DNA of 64,000 nt from Halopenitus salinus (GTDB lineage: Archaea; Halobacteriota; Halobacteria; Halobacteriales; Haloferacaceae). Location of the stretch: assembly GCF_042662125.1 (NCBI RefSeq), contig NZ_JBHSXL010000002.1, positions 124,001 to 188,000 of the forward strand, given 5' to 3'. Below are positions 35,895-43,541 of the stretch, one piece after another. Position numbers and translations under genes: made by a program. Every line of letters starts with the position of its first letter. Position 1 is the first letter of the stretch. Under the pieces are notes generated by a model, which searched no databases, was not told the origin of the DNA, and worked only from the letters and a program-made list of their open reading frames with translations.

Positions 35895-36377
35895 CTACGG
35901 CGGGTTGCGACCTGCATTGAGAGGTTCATACGAATTCGTGTGGTAGGCGACCCGCCAGAGTTTGAGGACGGCGCGAGTGACTAACTCTTCGGGAGACTGT
36001 GTGATACAAGACTCCTCGACCTTGTCTGGGTCAGAATTCGCATTCGGCGGTGGGTGGTAGTGTTCTAATCCGGGGACGTGGATGTAGTCGCCTGCGTGTG
36101 GGTGCTTCCCCCAGCGCAGATTCACCCCTTCCGTGTCGGTGTAGTGGAATTTGTAATCATCTCGTGTCGTCCACTGGATGTCGATTCGGGCCTCATCGGC
36201 CGCACATAGTCCGTCGTCAAGCACAACTTCGAGGACGGATGGATGGAGGTAGTCGTCGAGTTCAGCTGTTGCGAGCGGTTCCATCTCCTCGACGACGTCA
36301 CGAATCGTCAGTAGCGCCGGCCGATCCGTAGCCCCCCGGAGAGTATGGGTTTCTGCTTGGTCAGACGAATCTCGCAT
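35895..36377 (-). CDS. TumE-like (DUF6516) putative toxin
   Basis: 160 residues. The core DIQWTTRDDYKFHYTDTEGV followed by NLRWGKHPHAG and LEHYHPPPNANSDP has the arrangement of TumE/DUF6516 proteins: a strand with Tyr/His, a G-x-LRW turn, then HPH and HxHPP. VTRAVLKLWRVAYHTNS closes the domain. The gene begins 3 bp after the winged-helix gene ends, as in toxin-antitoxin pairs. A toxic RNA- or nucleotide-directed activity is family knowledge of limited depth; the assignment is from motifs only. Confidence 0.6.
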   Translation of the reverse strand: MRDSSDQAETHTLRGATDRPALLTIRDVVEEMEPLATAELDDYLHPSVLEVVLDDGLCAADEARIDIQWTTRDDYKFHYTDTEGVNLRWGKHPHAGDYIHVPGLEHYHPPPNANSDPDKVEESCITQSPEELVTRAVLKLWRVAYHTNSYEPLNAGRNPP

Positions 36378-36380
36378 TGC

Positions 36381-36971
36381 TCAGGCAGGGACGCTGTCGT
36401 CAGTCGAGCGATGATCGGTGTCGACGAACTGCTCAGCGTTCCCAATCGAGAGGGCAGCGTTCGCAAACGCGAGGTTCCGCCGGAGCGTCTTCCACTCACG
36501 AATTGTCTCTGGGTCGATCTCCTCCTGTGGGGATCCGGCCTCGGTAAGAGCCTGGTTCGTCTGCTCGACCGCCAATTCTTCTGGCGAGTCCACACCGAAT
36601 TCGGACCGGTACTCGGTGAGCTGCTCGCGCATTTCCTGGATTCGTGTCACGAGTTCGTCAGTCGAGACATGCTCGAGGATGTCGGCAGCCTGTTCGACAA
36701 CGAGTGATTCAGGTGAGCGACGATAGAGCGTACCACCCTGGTCGCCAGGTGCCGTCTCGACAAATCCTTCGTCAGCGAGTGTGTTCAGGTGCTTTCGCGC
36801 GGTCTTTGGAGCGGTCCGTGCATCGTCAGCCACCGCATCAGCTGAGACGGGACTGTACGTATGCGCGACGACGTGTCGAATGCGCTCGTAGGGCGTTGTT
36901 TCGGCCTCCCATTCCTCACCGACCGCCTCGTTGATGTCCCCAAACTCCTCCGGCGGGTTTCGGTCGCTCAT
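36381..36971 (-). CDS. Winged-helix regulator, likely antitoxin partner
   Basis: 196 residues from ATG 36971 (MSDRNPPEEFGDI); the frame extends 82 codons upstream into AT-rich promoter DNA with unlikely residues, so the later start is chosen. The winged helix spans about 35-95 (PVSADAVADDARTAPKTARK, TLADEGFVETAPG, GTLYRRSPESL). A long helical region follows, suited to dimerisation. It matches haloarchaeal DUF7342-type regulators. It is divergent from the polymerase gene and sits directly before the TumE-like gene, so it may repress both its own operon and the polymerase. Confidence 0.75.
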   Translation of the reverse strand: MSDRNPPEEFGDINEAVGEEWEAETTPYERIRHVVAHTYSPVSADAVADDARTAPKTARKHLNTLADEGFVETAPGDQGGTLYRRSPESLVVEQAADILEHVSTDELVTRIQEMREQLTEYRSEFGVDSPEELAVEQTNQALTEAGSPQEEIDPETIREWKTLRRNLAFANAALSIGNAEQFVDTDHRSTDDSVPA

Positions 36972-37145
36972 ATGGAAACGCACGGGATAGAGGAACATAG
37001 TCCTTTGGTACATTCCTATATTACTTCTATTGGAGAGTACACCGACTGAATCCAACGATATGAATTCCGGAAACCGTTCAGAGATAACGGAGAACGGACA
37101 AACGGCCAGAGAACACCAGTAGAGGCGCCCTTGGAGGCCTACGTT

Positions 37146-37177
37146 GAAATCCGGAAACGACACGCCATCGCTTATCG
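37146..37177 (+). promoter_or_regulatory. Promoter box shared with the RecA-like gene, copy 2
   Basis: Counterpart of 33,880-33,911 (26 of 32 identical), with GGAAACGACACGCC and GCTTATCG. The TATA-like part ends 26 bp before the polymerase ATG at 37204, again fitting a leaderless transcript. Confidence 0.7.
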
Positions 37178-37203
37178 GCGACTCGAACGTCAGAGAGACG
37201 TAG

Positions 37204-39369
37204 ATGCCGTTCAGCATCGACTTCCTGGATGACGGCCGCGTCCTGGAGTGGGAGGCAACCGCCGACGGCGCCGTCGCGACCGAGCGCGATGACTACACCC
37301 CGCGTTTCTACGTCGCTCCTCGCGACCCAGCGTCCGGCCTCGACCTCACGACACTTCAGTCGGTGTACGACCAGCACCCGGATGTCGTCGCGACCGAGCT
37401 GGTTGCGCGACGGCCGGACTTTCGACGAGACGAGGAGGCCGTTCTCGCGGTCGACGTCGCCCACATCGACCGCGTCACTCCACTCGCCCGGCAAGCGCGC
37501 CAGCTGTCGGACTATCCAGTCGGGGATCTCGCTTGTTTCAACGTCGACTTCTCGCGAGAGTTCCGGTACTGTCTGGAGACCGGCGCCGATCCGACGCCGG
37601 CGAGCGAGCTGTCGACGCTCCGGCTCAGCGTCCCGGTGACCGAAACGAGCAACGACGTCTACGAGAAACTACACGTCGCCGGCGACGCCGTCACCGGCTC
37701 GCCAACGGATCTCCTGACCGCCGTCCAAGGGGCACTCGAAGCGCACGATCCAGATGTTCTGATCTCCTCGACGAGCGAGATCGTCCCGACCCTGTACGAG
37801 ATGGCGACGGACGCCGGCGTCCACGACTTCTCGCTAAGTCGGTGGCCGGACGTCGACTATCAGCAGCTCGCGAGCCGGTCGACGTACTCGAGCTACGGCC
37901 GCGTCGGTCACTCGCCGGCGCGGTACAACGTCCCCGGGCGGGCGATCATCGACCAGTCGAACACGTTCTTCTACGGGGAGACCAACCTCGACGGCGTTCT
38001 CGACCTCGTGTCGCGCTCAAAGAAGCCCATCCAGGAACTTGCGTGGGCGTCGATCGGGAACGTGCTCACGGCGATCCAGATCTGCGAGGCCCACGACCGC
38101 GGCGTCCTCGTCCCATGGAACTCCTGGCGCCACGAGTTCTACAAGCCGATGGGGACGCTCCACGACGCCGACCGCGGCGGGTTCATCTTCGCGCCCGAGG
38201 TCGGCCTCCACGAGAACGTCCATGAACTCGACTTCTCCTCGTTGTACCCGAACATCATCTGTACCCGGAACGTCTCGCCGGACGTCATCCGGTGTGACTG
38301 CCACAGCGACCGCGACGACGTCCCCGGCCTCGGGTACTCGATCTGCGACGACCGGGGCTACCTCGTCGACGTGCTGCAGCCGATCATCGACGCTCGCGAC
38401 GAGATCAAGGCGGCCATCCGTCGCGAGAAGGATCGAGACAACCCCGACGAGGAGCGGCTGGCAGAACTCGAGGGGCGGTCGGGAGCGCTAAAGTGGATCC
38501 TCGTCGCCTGCTTCGGCTATCAGGGGTTCAGCAACGCGAAGTTCGGCCGCATCGAGTGCCACGAAGCGATCAACGCGTTCGCTCGCGAGATCCTACTAAC
38601 GGCGAAACAGCGACTGGAAGCCGGCGGCTGGCGCGTCGTCCACGGCATCGTCGACTCCATCTGGGTGACCCCGGACCCCGACGTCGACGACGCGGACCGC
38701 GAGGACCTCGAGGCGCTCGCGACGGAGATTACGGAACGCGTCGAGATTCGGCTCGAACACGAGGCTCACTACGACTGGGTGGCGTTCGTCCCGCAGCGCG
38801 AGAGCGACGCCGGGGCGTTGACGAAGTACTTCGGCAAAGTCGCTGGCGACGACGAGTTCAAGATCCGAGGCATCGAAGCTCGGCAGCGTTCGACCCCGCC
38901 GTTCATCGAGGACGTCCAGCGGGACTGTCTCGAACGGCTCGATGCCACGCGGTCACCGGATGCGGTACTCGGACGGCTCGAACGAGCAATCGACGAACTG
39001 CAGACGGGCAACGTAGCAGTGGAGCGGCTCGTCGAGCGGAATCGTGTCTCCAAGCCGCTGGAAGGCTACTCACAGAACACCCAGAACGTGGCCGCCTTGA
39101 AACGAGCTCGCGAGCAGGACCTGGCAGTCCATCCGGGCCAGGATATCGAGTACGTGGTCCTCGACGACGAGAAGACCTCGCGAGAACGGGTCGCGTTGGC
39201 TCACGAGGAGATCGAGTCGTACGATCCGTCGTACTACGAAACGCAGCTGGTCAGAGCTGTCGAAAGTGTGTTGTCACCGCTTGGCTGGGATCGCTCGAAG
39301 ATCCGTCGCGAGCTCGCAGAGACACGGGTGCCGGAGCTGACGGCGTTCGGGGCCTGCGAGCAAGATTAA
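37204..39369 (+). CDS. Family B DNA polymerase (PolB2-like), exonuclease domain degenerate
   Basis: 721 residues, shorter than the roughly 800-900 of cellular PolB. Motif A is HELDFSSLYPNI (near 343-349), motif B is KWILVACFGYQG (near 431), and motif C is HGIVDSIWV (near 480), where the usual D-T-D is I-V-D: the second Asp is kept, the first is not. The N-terminal exonuclease motifs are lost: at the Exo II position DPDVLISSTSEIVP replaces the usual Y-N-x-x-x-F-D. Polymerase activity is therefore plausible and proofreading is not. The stop codon lies within the second palindrome. Haloarchaeal plasmids commonly carry such polymerases, presumably for replication or translesion synthesis. Confidence 0.9.
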   Translation: MPFSIDFLDDGRVLEWEATADGAVATERDDYTPRFYVAPRDPASGLDLTTLQSVYDQHPDVVATELVARRPDFRRDEEAVLAVDVAHIDRVTPLARQARQLSDYPVGDLACFNVDFSREFRYCLETGADPTPASELSTLRLSVPVTETSNDVYEKLHVAGDAVTGSPTDLLTAVQGALEAHDPDVLISSTSEIVPTLYEMATDAGVHDFSLSRWPDVDYQQLASRSTYSSYGRVGHSPARYNVPGRAIIDQSNTFFYGETNLDGVLDLVSRSKKPIQELAWASIGNVLTAIQICEAHDRGVLVPWNSWRHEFYKPMGTLHDADRGGFIFAPEVGLHENVHELDFSSLYPNIICTRNVSPDVIRCDCHSDRDDVPGLGYSICDDRGYLVDVLQPIIDARDEIKAAIRREKDRDNPDEERLAELEGRSGALKWILVACFGYQGFSNAKFGRIECHEAINAFAREILLTAKQRLEAGGWRVVHGIVDSIWVTPDPDVDDADREDLEALATEITERVEIRLEHEAHYDWVAFVPQRESDAGALTKYFGKVAGDDEFKIRGIEARQRSTPPFIEDVQRDCLERLDATRSPDAVLGRLERAIDELQTGNVAVERLVERNRVSKPLEGYSQNTQNVAALKRAREQDLAVHPGQDIEYVVLDDEKTSRERVALAHEEIESYDPSYYETQLVRAVESVLSPLGWDRSKIRRELAETRVPELTAFGACEQD

Positions 39370-39407
39370 CCAACACAGGGATCGATTGAGAGAGCTTTGT
39401 TGGTTAA
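39366..39407. repeat. Palindrome copy 2, overlapping the polymerase stop codon
   Basis: TTAACCAACA, 22-nt spacer, TGTTGGTTAA. Arms identical to copy 1 and same spacing, but a wholly different spacer sequence. The polymerase TAA (39367-39369) lies in the left arm. A role as a transcription terminator hairpin is possible here but would not explain copies 1 and 3. Confidence 0.85.
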
Positions 39408-39538
39408 CCACGATTCTCACGATGACGAACACCCATACCCCGTATGCGATATAATTCTCATCGTCCAAACTGGCGCCCATAGCTGTATGTTCGACTGAGA
39501 GTGGCAAAGTGGGTTACTCTAGAGTGAACTATCCCACC

Positions 39539-40762
39539 CTACCGCTCGCCTGACAGCTCGCGCTTGAGGGTGGGGCTTCCTGTTTCCACGACGCGCTTTG
39601 CATCCGCAACAGAGGACACAGGGAGCGCAGTCTCCACAGGCGTTGATTCGGAGCGTCCCGCTCCTAACCGCTTATTCACACCACGAGAAAGAATGTTCCA
39701 CGCCGCGTTCGCGTCTCTATCCGCCTCAAACCCACACGCCGGACACGAGTGTTCGCGCACCCACAGCGGCTTGCCCGTCGAAACACCGCAGGACGCGCAT
39801 TCCGTGGTGGTTCCTGCCGGATCTACGGCGACGAAGTGCGTGCCTTCGCGCTCGCATTTGTATTCTAGCATCCGCAGGAACGTCCCCCACGCCGCCCCTG
39901 CGCGGTTCCGTGAGTTGCCGGGGAGTTCGACCAGTCCGGCGGCGTCCAAGTCCTCTACGGCCACAAGGTCGTATTCTCGGGCGTAGTAGTTCGACAACTT
40001 GTGGAGGAAGTCGCGGCGCTTACTCTTCAACTCGGCGTGACGCTCGGCCACGACCCGGCGCTGTTTCTCCCAATTCGCAGACCCGTGTTCCTTCCGCGAA
40101 AGGTCGCGCTGTGCGCGTTCCAAGCGTTCGCGCTCATCGGATAGGTCGAGGGATTCGATGGCGGTCCCGTCGGTGTCGTGGGCGTACTTGAGAATCCCAA
40201 CGTCGATTCCGACGCGCTTCTCGGGGTTCTCCGGTTTCTCCGGCGGGTCGTCCGGAGTTTCGACGCCGAGAATGGCGTACCACTTCCCAGTCGGTTCTTG
40301 CTTGACGGTGACTGTCTTGATTTCGGTGTCGTTGGGTAGGTCGCGGTGGAACGTGAGTGGGACTTCTCCTAGTTTCGAGAGCCATAGTTTTGTCCGACCG
40401 CTCGTGTTCTTGAGCTTGAAGCCGGATTGACTGTAGGTGAAACTGCGGTACTCGTTCGGTGCTTTCCACTTGAGCGTCCCCACGCGGTAGCCATTCTCTT
40501 TGCGGCCGCGAAGCGTCGAGAGGTTGTCGTACAGCCGTTGTACGACCTTCTGTAGCACCTTCGAGTGAACGTGTTTCAGGTCGTTCCACCATTTCTTGAG
40601 ACTCGGCAGGAGTTTCTGTTCGCTGTATACCGAGGTGTTGTCGGTGCGGTTGAGTCGGTGAAGGAAGTGGTTGTAGACCTGTCTACAGGTATCGACAGAC
40701 CACGCTAACCGTTGTTCGAGGGCGTCGGACGGGTGGAGTCGGTACCTGTAGTTGTAGTTCAT
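39539..40762 (-). CDS. tnpB: TnpB (IS200/IS605 OrfB family) RNA-guided nuclease
   Basis: 407 residues from ATG 40762 (MNYNYRYRLHPS), the usual haloarchaeal start; the frame extends 20 codons further without merit. RuvC acidic residues can be placed as Asp187 in GIDVGILKYA, Glu270 in VAVEDLD and Asp350 in DRDANAAWNIL. The zinc finger has CASC and CPAC pairs, and the N-terminal OrfB helix-turn-helix part is intact. Family members are programmable nucleases guided by an RNA from the element's right end and help keep the element at its site. It appears full length and probably active. Confidence 0.95.
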   Translation of the reverse strand: MNYNYRYRLHPSDALEQRLAWSVDTCRQVYNHFLHRLNRTDNTSVYSEQKLLPSLKKWWNDLKHVHSKVLQKVVQRLYDNLSTLRGRKENGYRVGTLKWKAPNEYRSFTYSQSGFKLKNTSGRTKLWLSKLGEVPLTFHRDLPNDTEIKTVTVKQEPTGKWYAILGVETPDDPPEKPENPEKRVGIDVGILKYAHDTDGTAIESLDLSDERERLERAQRDLSRKEHGSANWEKQRRVVAERHAELKSKRRDFLHKLSNYYAREYDLVAVEDLDAAGLVELPGNSRNRAGAAWGTFLRMLEYKCEREGTHFVAVDPAGTTTECASCGVSTGKPLWVREHSCPACGFEADRDANAAWNILSRGVNKRLGAGRSESTPVETALPVSSVADAKRVVETGSPTLKRELSGER

Positions 40763-40770
40763 CGAGTGTG

Positions 40771-40911
40771 CTACTCGTCGGGTTCGGTGGTCCGGACGAC
40801 TTTCACGTCTGCGCCACGCCAACCCTTCGGGACGAGAACGTGAGCGCCGTTGCCGGTGGCTTTGGCCGTCCCGTCGATGACTTCATGACCTTCGATTTCG
40901 TGTCTGTCCAT
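40771..40911 (-). CDS. DUF2080-family small protein upstream of tnpB
   Basis: 46 residues starting MDRHEIEGHEVIDGTAKATG and ending TTEPDE. This small protein is regularly encoded next to haloarchaeal tnpB genes and annotated as DUF2080, transposase-encoded. It starts on the same strand and ends 8 bp before the tnpB ATG, so both are one transcript. An AT-rich promoter (TTAAAACATAATATAAAC on the minus strand, about 40,917-40,934) lies immediately upstream. The fold resembles an AbrB/SpoVT-type swapped hairpin. Confidence 0.85.
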   Translation of the reverse strand: MDRHEIEGHEVIDGTAKATGNGAHVLVPKGWRGADVKVVRTTEPDE

Positions 40912-41143
40912 CACCAATGTTTATATTATGTTTTAACATAAAGATGGCGGTGGGCCTGTAGGCCGAGCGTCGGACGGGTTTGCTACCTGTGCGGCGTTTA
41001 CGAGAGCAAAGCTCTCGTGTGCGGACGAGACGCACAGCGTCTCGTCAACGCTGTATCCCCTCCCTACTCGCTCGCTCCGCTCGCTCGTTGAGGAAGGGGC
41101 CTTATCGCCTCAATTCAGGTAAACTACGAAGATCCTCATCTAT

Positions 41144-41186
41144 TTAACCAACTAATCCGCGTCTAATCGCATCTCGTGTTGGTTAA
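41144..41186. repeat. Palindrome copy 3
   Basis: TTAACCAACT, 23-nt spacer, TGTTGGTTAA. One arm base differs from copies 1 and 2 and the spacer is one nucleotide longer. It lies between the TnpB element and the broken HepT gene and marks the right border of the polymerase module. Confidence 0.8.
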
Positions 41187-41227
41187 TAGCCTTGATGACT
41201 TTCCCTCGACTACTTAGACACATTCGC

Positions 41228-41724
41228 CTACGTTGGCACCCCACAGATACATTCGTGCCCTTGTCGAGACCGCCCAGTCACGTATGCATGAATCTCGGTG
41301 GCGAGCTCATACATCGCGTCAGCACGCGATGCTGAGGCGAGCCCGTCCTGATAGTACGTTTTTGCCCGGTGGTCACGCCAGAGATCTGCGAGATCAGCCC
41401 CATCGATTCCCCGAAAACACCGGTCACCGCCGCCTCTCGGTAGACACCAGGATGCGTTCCGGGGAGATCGTCCGGCTGCATCGTGCCGCGTTCGAGGAGG
41501 CGGAATTCCACGGTCCGTTCGATAGCGACGAACGACGCTTCGATGACGAGGGTGTAGTAGCTTGCATCCTGAAGCGCCTCGGCGCCGGCGAGCAAGCGAC
41601 AGGCCTTCCGCAGCTGAAGGAGGGCGGCATCCTCGACATCAAGTCCGGCCTCGATATCTGTTGGGCGGCGGTCGAACGCGGCTTGCACGTTGTCGATGAG
41701 TTGCTCGATTCGCGTACTACTCAT
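41228..41724 (-). pseudogene. HepT-like (HEPN) toxin gene with a frameshift
   Basis: From ATG 41724 the frame reads MSSTRIEQLIDNVQAAFDRR and proceeds through ACRLLAGAEALQDASYYTLV to about codon 103. A one-base shift near 41,413 then moves the family C-terminus to another frame: GIDGADLADLWRDHRAKTYY, then RADAMYELATEIHAYVTG, ending at 41,228. The segment RDHRAKTYY is at the HEPN active-site position. It overlaps the MNT stop by a few bases, the usual MNT/HepT arrangement. Loss of the C-terminus makes it inactive unless the shift is a sequencing error. Confidence 0.65.
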
Positions 41725-42031
41725 CGGCGACGACCTCCTTTCGGAGCGAGTCAAGGTCGCCGCTGCCGTACACCGTAATACCCTCCCCGAATATTTCGCG
41801 GAGTTTTGACCCGGCTCTGCGTGCGCTCTCGGCGGATTCAACATACGGCTCGAACGCGAATCGGTCACCGTCGAAGCGTTCAGACTGGAGATCAGCAACG
41901 ACGTTAGTAATTCGTCGGCGAGCTGTCGTCCGGTCGCCATCGACGACGACGAAACAATCAATGTCGCTCTGGCGGTCAGCCTCGCCCCGAGCGACGCTCC
42001 CGAAAATAACGATACCGAGGAGGTCGTCGAC
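41717..42031 (-). pseudogene. MNT nucleotidyltransferase antitoxin, 5'-truncated
   Basis: The recognisable part starts with LLGIVIFGSVARGEADRQSD, which contains the nucleotidyltransferase GS motif and the paired Asp (SDIDCFVVVDGD). It runs to ADE at 41,717. Upstream of about 42,031 the frame stays open but is antisense to a P-type ATPase gene, so the native N-terminus was lost at a junction. A chimeric protein could still be translated. MNT antitoxins adenylylate and silence HepT; here both partners are damaged. Confidence 0.7.
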
Positions 42032-43081
42032 GTCGTCGCCTTCGACAAAACAGGGACGCTCACGAAAGGTGAGCTCACCGTCACTGACGTCGTTCCATTG
42101 AACGAGAATTCGGAGGAAGACGTCCTGCGGTGTGCCCGCGGGCTCGAACAACGGAGCGAACATCCCATCGGCGAGGCGATCGTCGCTGAGGCCGGCAGCA
42201 TGGGAGTCGCCGAGCGCGAGATCGATGATTTCGAGAGCATCACCGGCAAGGGCGTCCGGGCCGACCTCGACGGGACGCCCCACTTCGCTGGCAAGCCGGG
42301 GCTGTTCGAGGAGCTGGGATTCGACCTATCACACGTCCACGCGACCACTGACGGCGGTGTCGTCACCCAGACAGCCAGGCAGATGTGCGACCTGAACAAC
42401 TGCCTCGACCTTCTCGACGAGACCGTCCCCGAACTCCAAGCAGAAGGGAAGACCGTTGTCCTCGTTGGAACCGAAGACGAACTCGAAGGCGTCATCGCAG
42501 TCGCCGACGAGATCCGACCGGAAGCGAAGCGAACAGTGACGCGACTCAAGCAACTCGGCGTCTCCCGAACGGTGATGCTGACGGGTGACAACGAGCGGAC
42601 TGCCCGCGCGATCGCCGAACAGGTCGGCGTCGACGAGTACCAAGCCGAATTGCTCCCCGAAGAGAAGGTGACCGCGATCGAGGAGCTCGTCGACGAGTAC
42701 GACGGCGTTGCGATGGTCGGGGACGGTATCAACGACGCGCCGGCGCTCGCCACCGCCACAGTCGGCGTGGCGATGGGGGCAGCCGGGACCGACACGGCGC
42801 TGGAGACTGCAGATATCGCTCTGATGGGCGATGACCTCGCAAAGCTCCCGTACCTCTACGAACTCGCAAACGATGCGAACGGCGTCATCCGGCAGAACAT
42901 CTGGTCGAGTCTCGCTGTAAAAGCCGGGCTGGCAATGGCAGTCCCGTTCGGATACGTCCCTATCTGGCTCGCTGTCCTCGCTGGCGACGCCGGGATGACG
43001 ACGGCCGTCACCGGGAATGCGATGCGACTCTCTCGAATCACGCCGGAGACAGACACCGAAACTAACGCTCTGGAGGGATAA
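42020..43081 (+). pseudogene. C-terminal part of a heavy-metal P-type ATPase
   Basis: Homology begins at VVDVVAFDKTGTLTKGELTV, with the phosphorylated Asp codon at 42,044, and continues through SEHPIGEAIV, VMLTGDNERTARAIA, MVGDGINDAPALA and the last two membrane helices. The N-terminal metal-binding and first six membrane segments are missing, replaced by the MNT gene in antisense. The fragment resembles Zn/Cd (ZntA-like) exporters. It keeps a complete phosphorylation and nucleotide-binding unit but cannot transport. The next gene starts 1 bp after its stop. Confidence 0.85.
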
Positions 43082-43082
43082 T

Positions 43083-43520
43083 ATGGGGACAGAGAACGAG
43101 GAAACTGTGAATTCCCATATGGTGGCCGACCAGCGAGAATACCCGTTCGGACTCTCGTCTCCGCAGTTTGCCGTCCTCGTAGTGCTCATTGGGCTCATCG
43201 GCCCCGGTTTGTTGGTATACACTCTCGAACAGGCGAACCTCTCTGCCGTAGCTGATCTCGTGTGGATCGTCGGCTATGGCACAACCATATTTGTCGTTTG
43301 GTTCATCTGGCTTCGTCCGCTCGACTTCAGTGGCTCCTCCGCCCAGGATACATCGCTCACCGAGGAATCGGAACAGTCCGACACAGCACCTGAAGAAGGC
43401 GATAGCGAGACCGAACCCTCGGACCGTACTGAATCATCGGCGGAGGATTCGCCGTTGGCGACCGAAGATAGGTCGAAGGAGTCTACTCAAGAAAACCCAG
43501 AGTCCTCAGATTCGAAATAG
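43083..43520 (+). CDS. Two-span membrane protein with acidic tail
   Basis: 145 residues from ATG 43083, directly behind the ATPase stop (preferred over a start 22 codons earlier inside that gene). Two spans (FAVLVVLIGLIGPGLLVYTL and LVWIVGYGTTIFVVWFIWL) are followed by a long Ser/Glu/Asp-rich tail of about 65 residues. No family recognised. It probably belongs to the metal-transport operon with the CDF gene 21 bp downstream. Confidence 0.75.
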   Translation: MGTENEETVNSHMVADQREYPFGLSSPQFAVLVVLIGLIGPGLLVYTLEQANLSAVADLVWIVGYGTTIFVVWFIWLRPLDFSGSSAQDTSLTEESEQSDTAPEEGDSETEPSDRTESSAEDSPLATEDRSKESTQENPESSDSK

Positions 43521-43541
43521 CTCTCCCTCCAAAATGAATGT

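Larger units (their letters stand above)
39532..41100 (-). mobile_element. IS200/IS605-type element with tnpB only
   Basis: The unit contains the TnpB gene and a small DUF2080 gene, with no TnpA. At the right end CCACCCT and AGGGTGG (39,532-39,573) form a subterminal stem within the tnpB 3' end, where an omega RNA would arise. At the left end two strong hairpins follow each other: ACGAGAGC/GCTCTCGT (about 41,008-41,027) and ACGAGACGC/GCGTCTCGT (about 41,031-41,051). Exact ends are not certain. It lies between palindromes 2 and 3. Confidence 0.65.

Noticed and set aside
39366..39407. The second palindrome as a simple transcription terminator of the polymerase gene
   Set aside because: The same arms occur upstream of another gene and beyond the TnpB element, which a terminator would not explain, and haloarchaeal terminators are usually T-rich rather than hairpin-based.
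41278..42795. 505-codon minus-strand frame
   Set aside because: Only its last 150 codons are the HepT gene; the Ser/Thr-rich remainder is antisense to the ATPase and MNT sequences and has no protein character.
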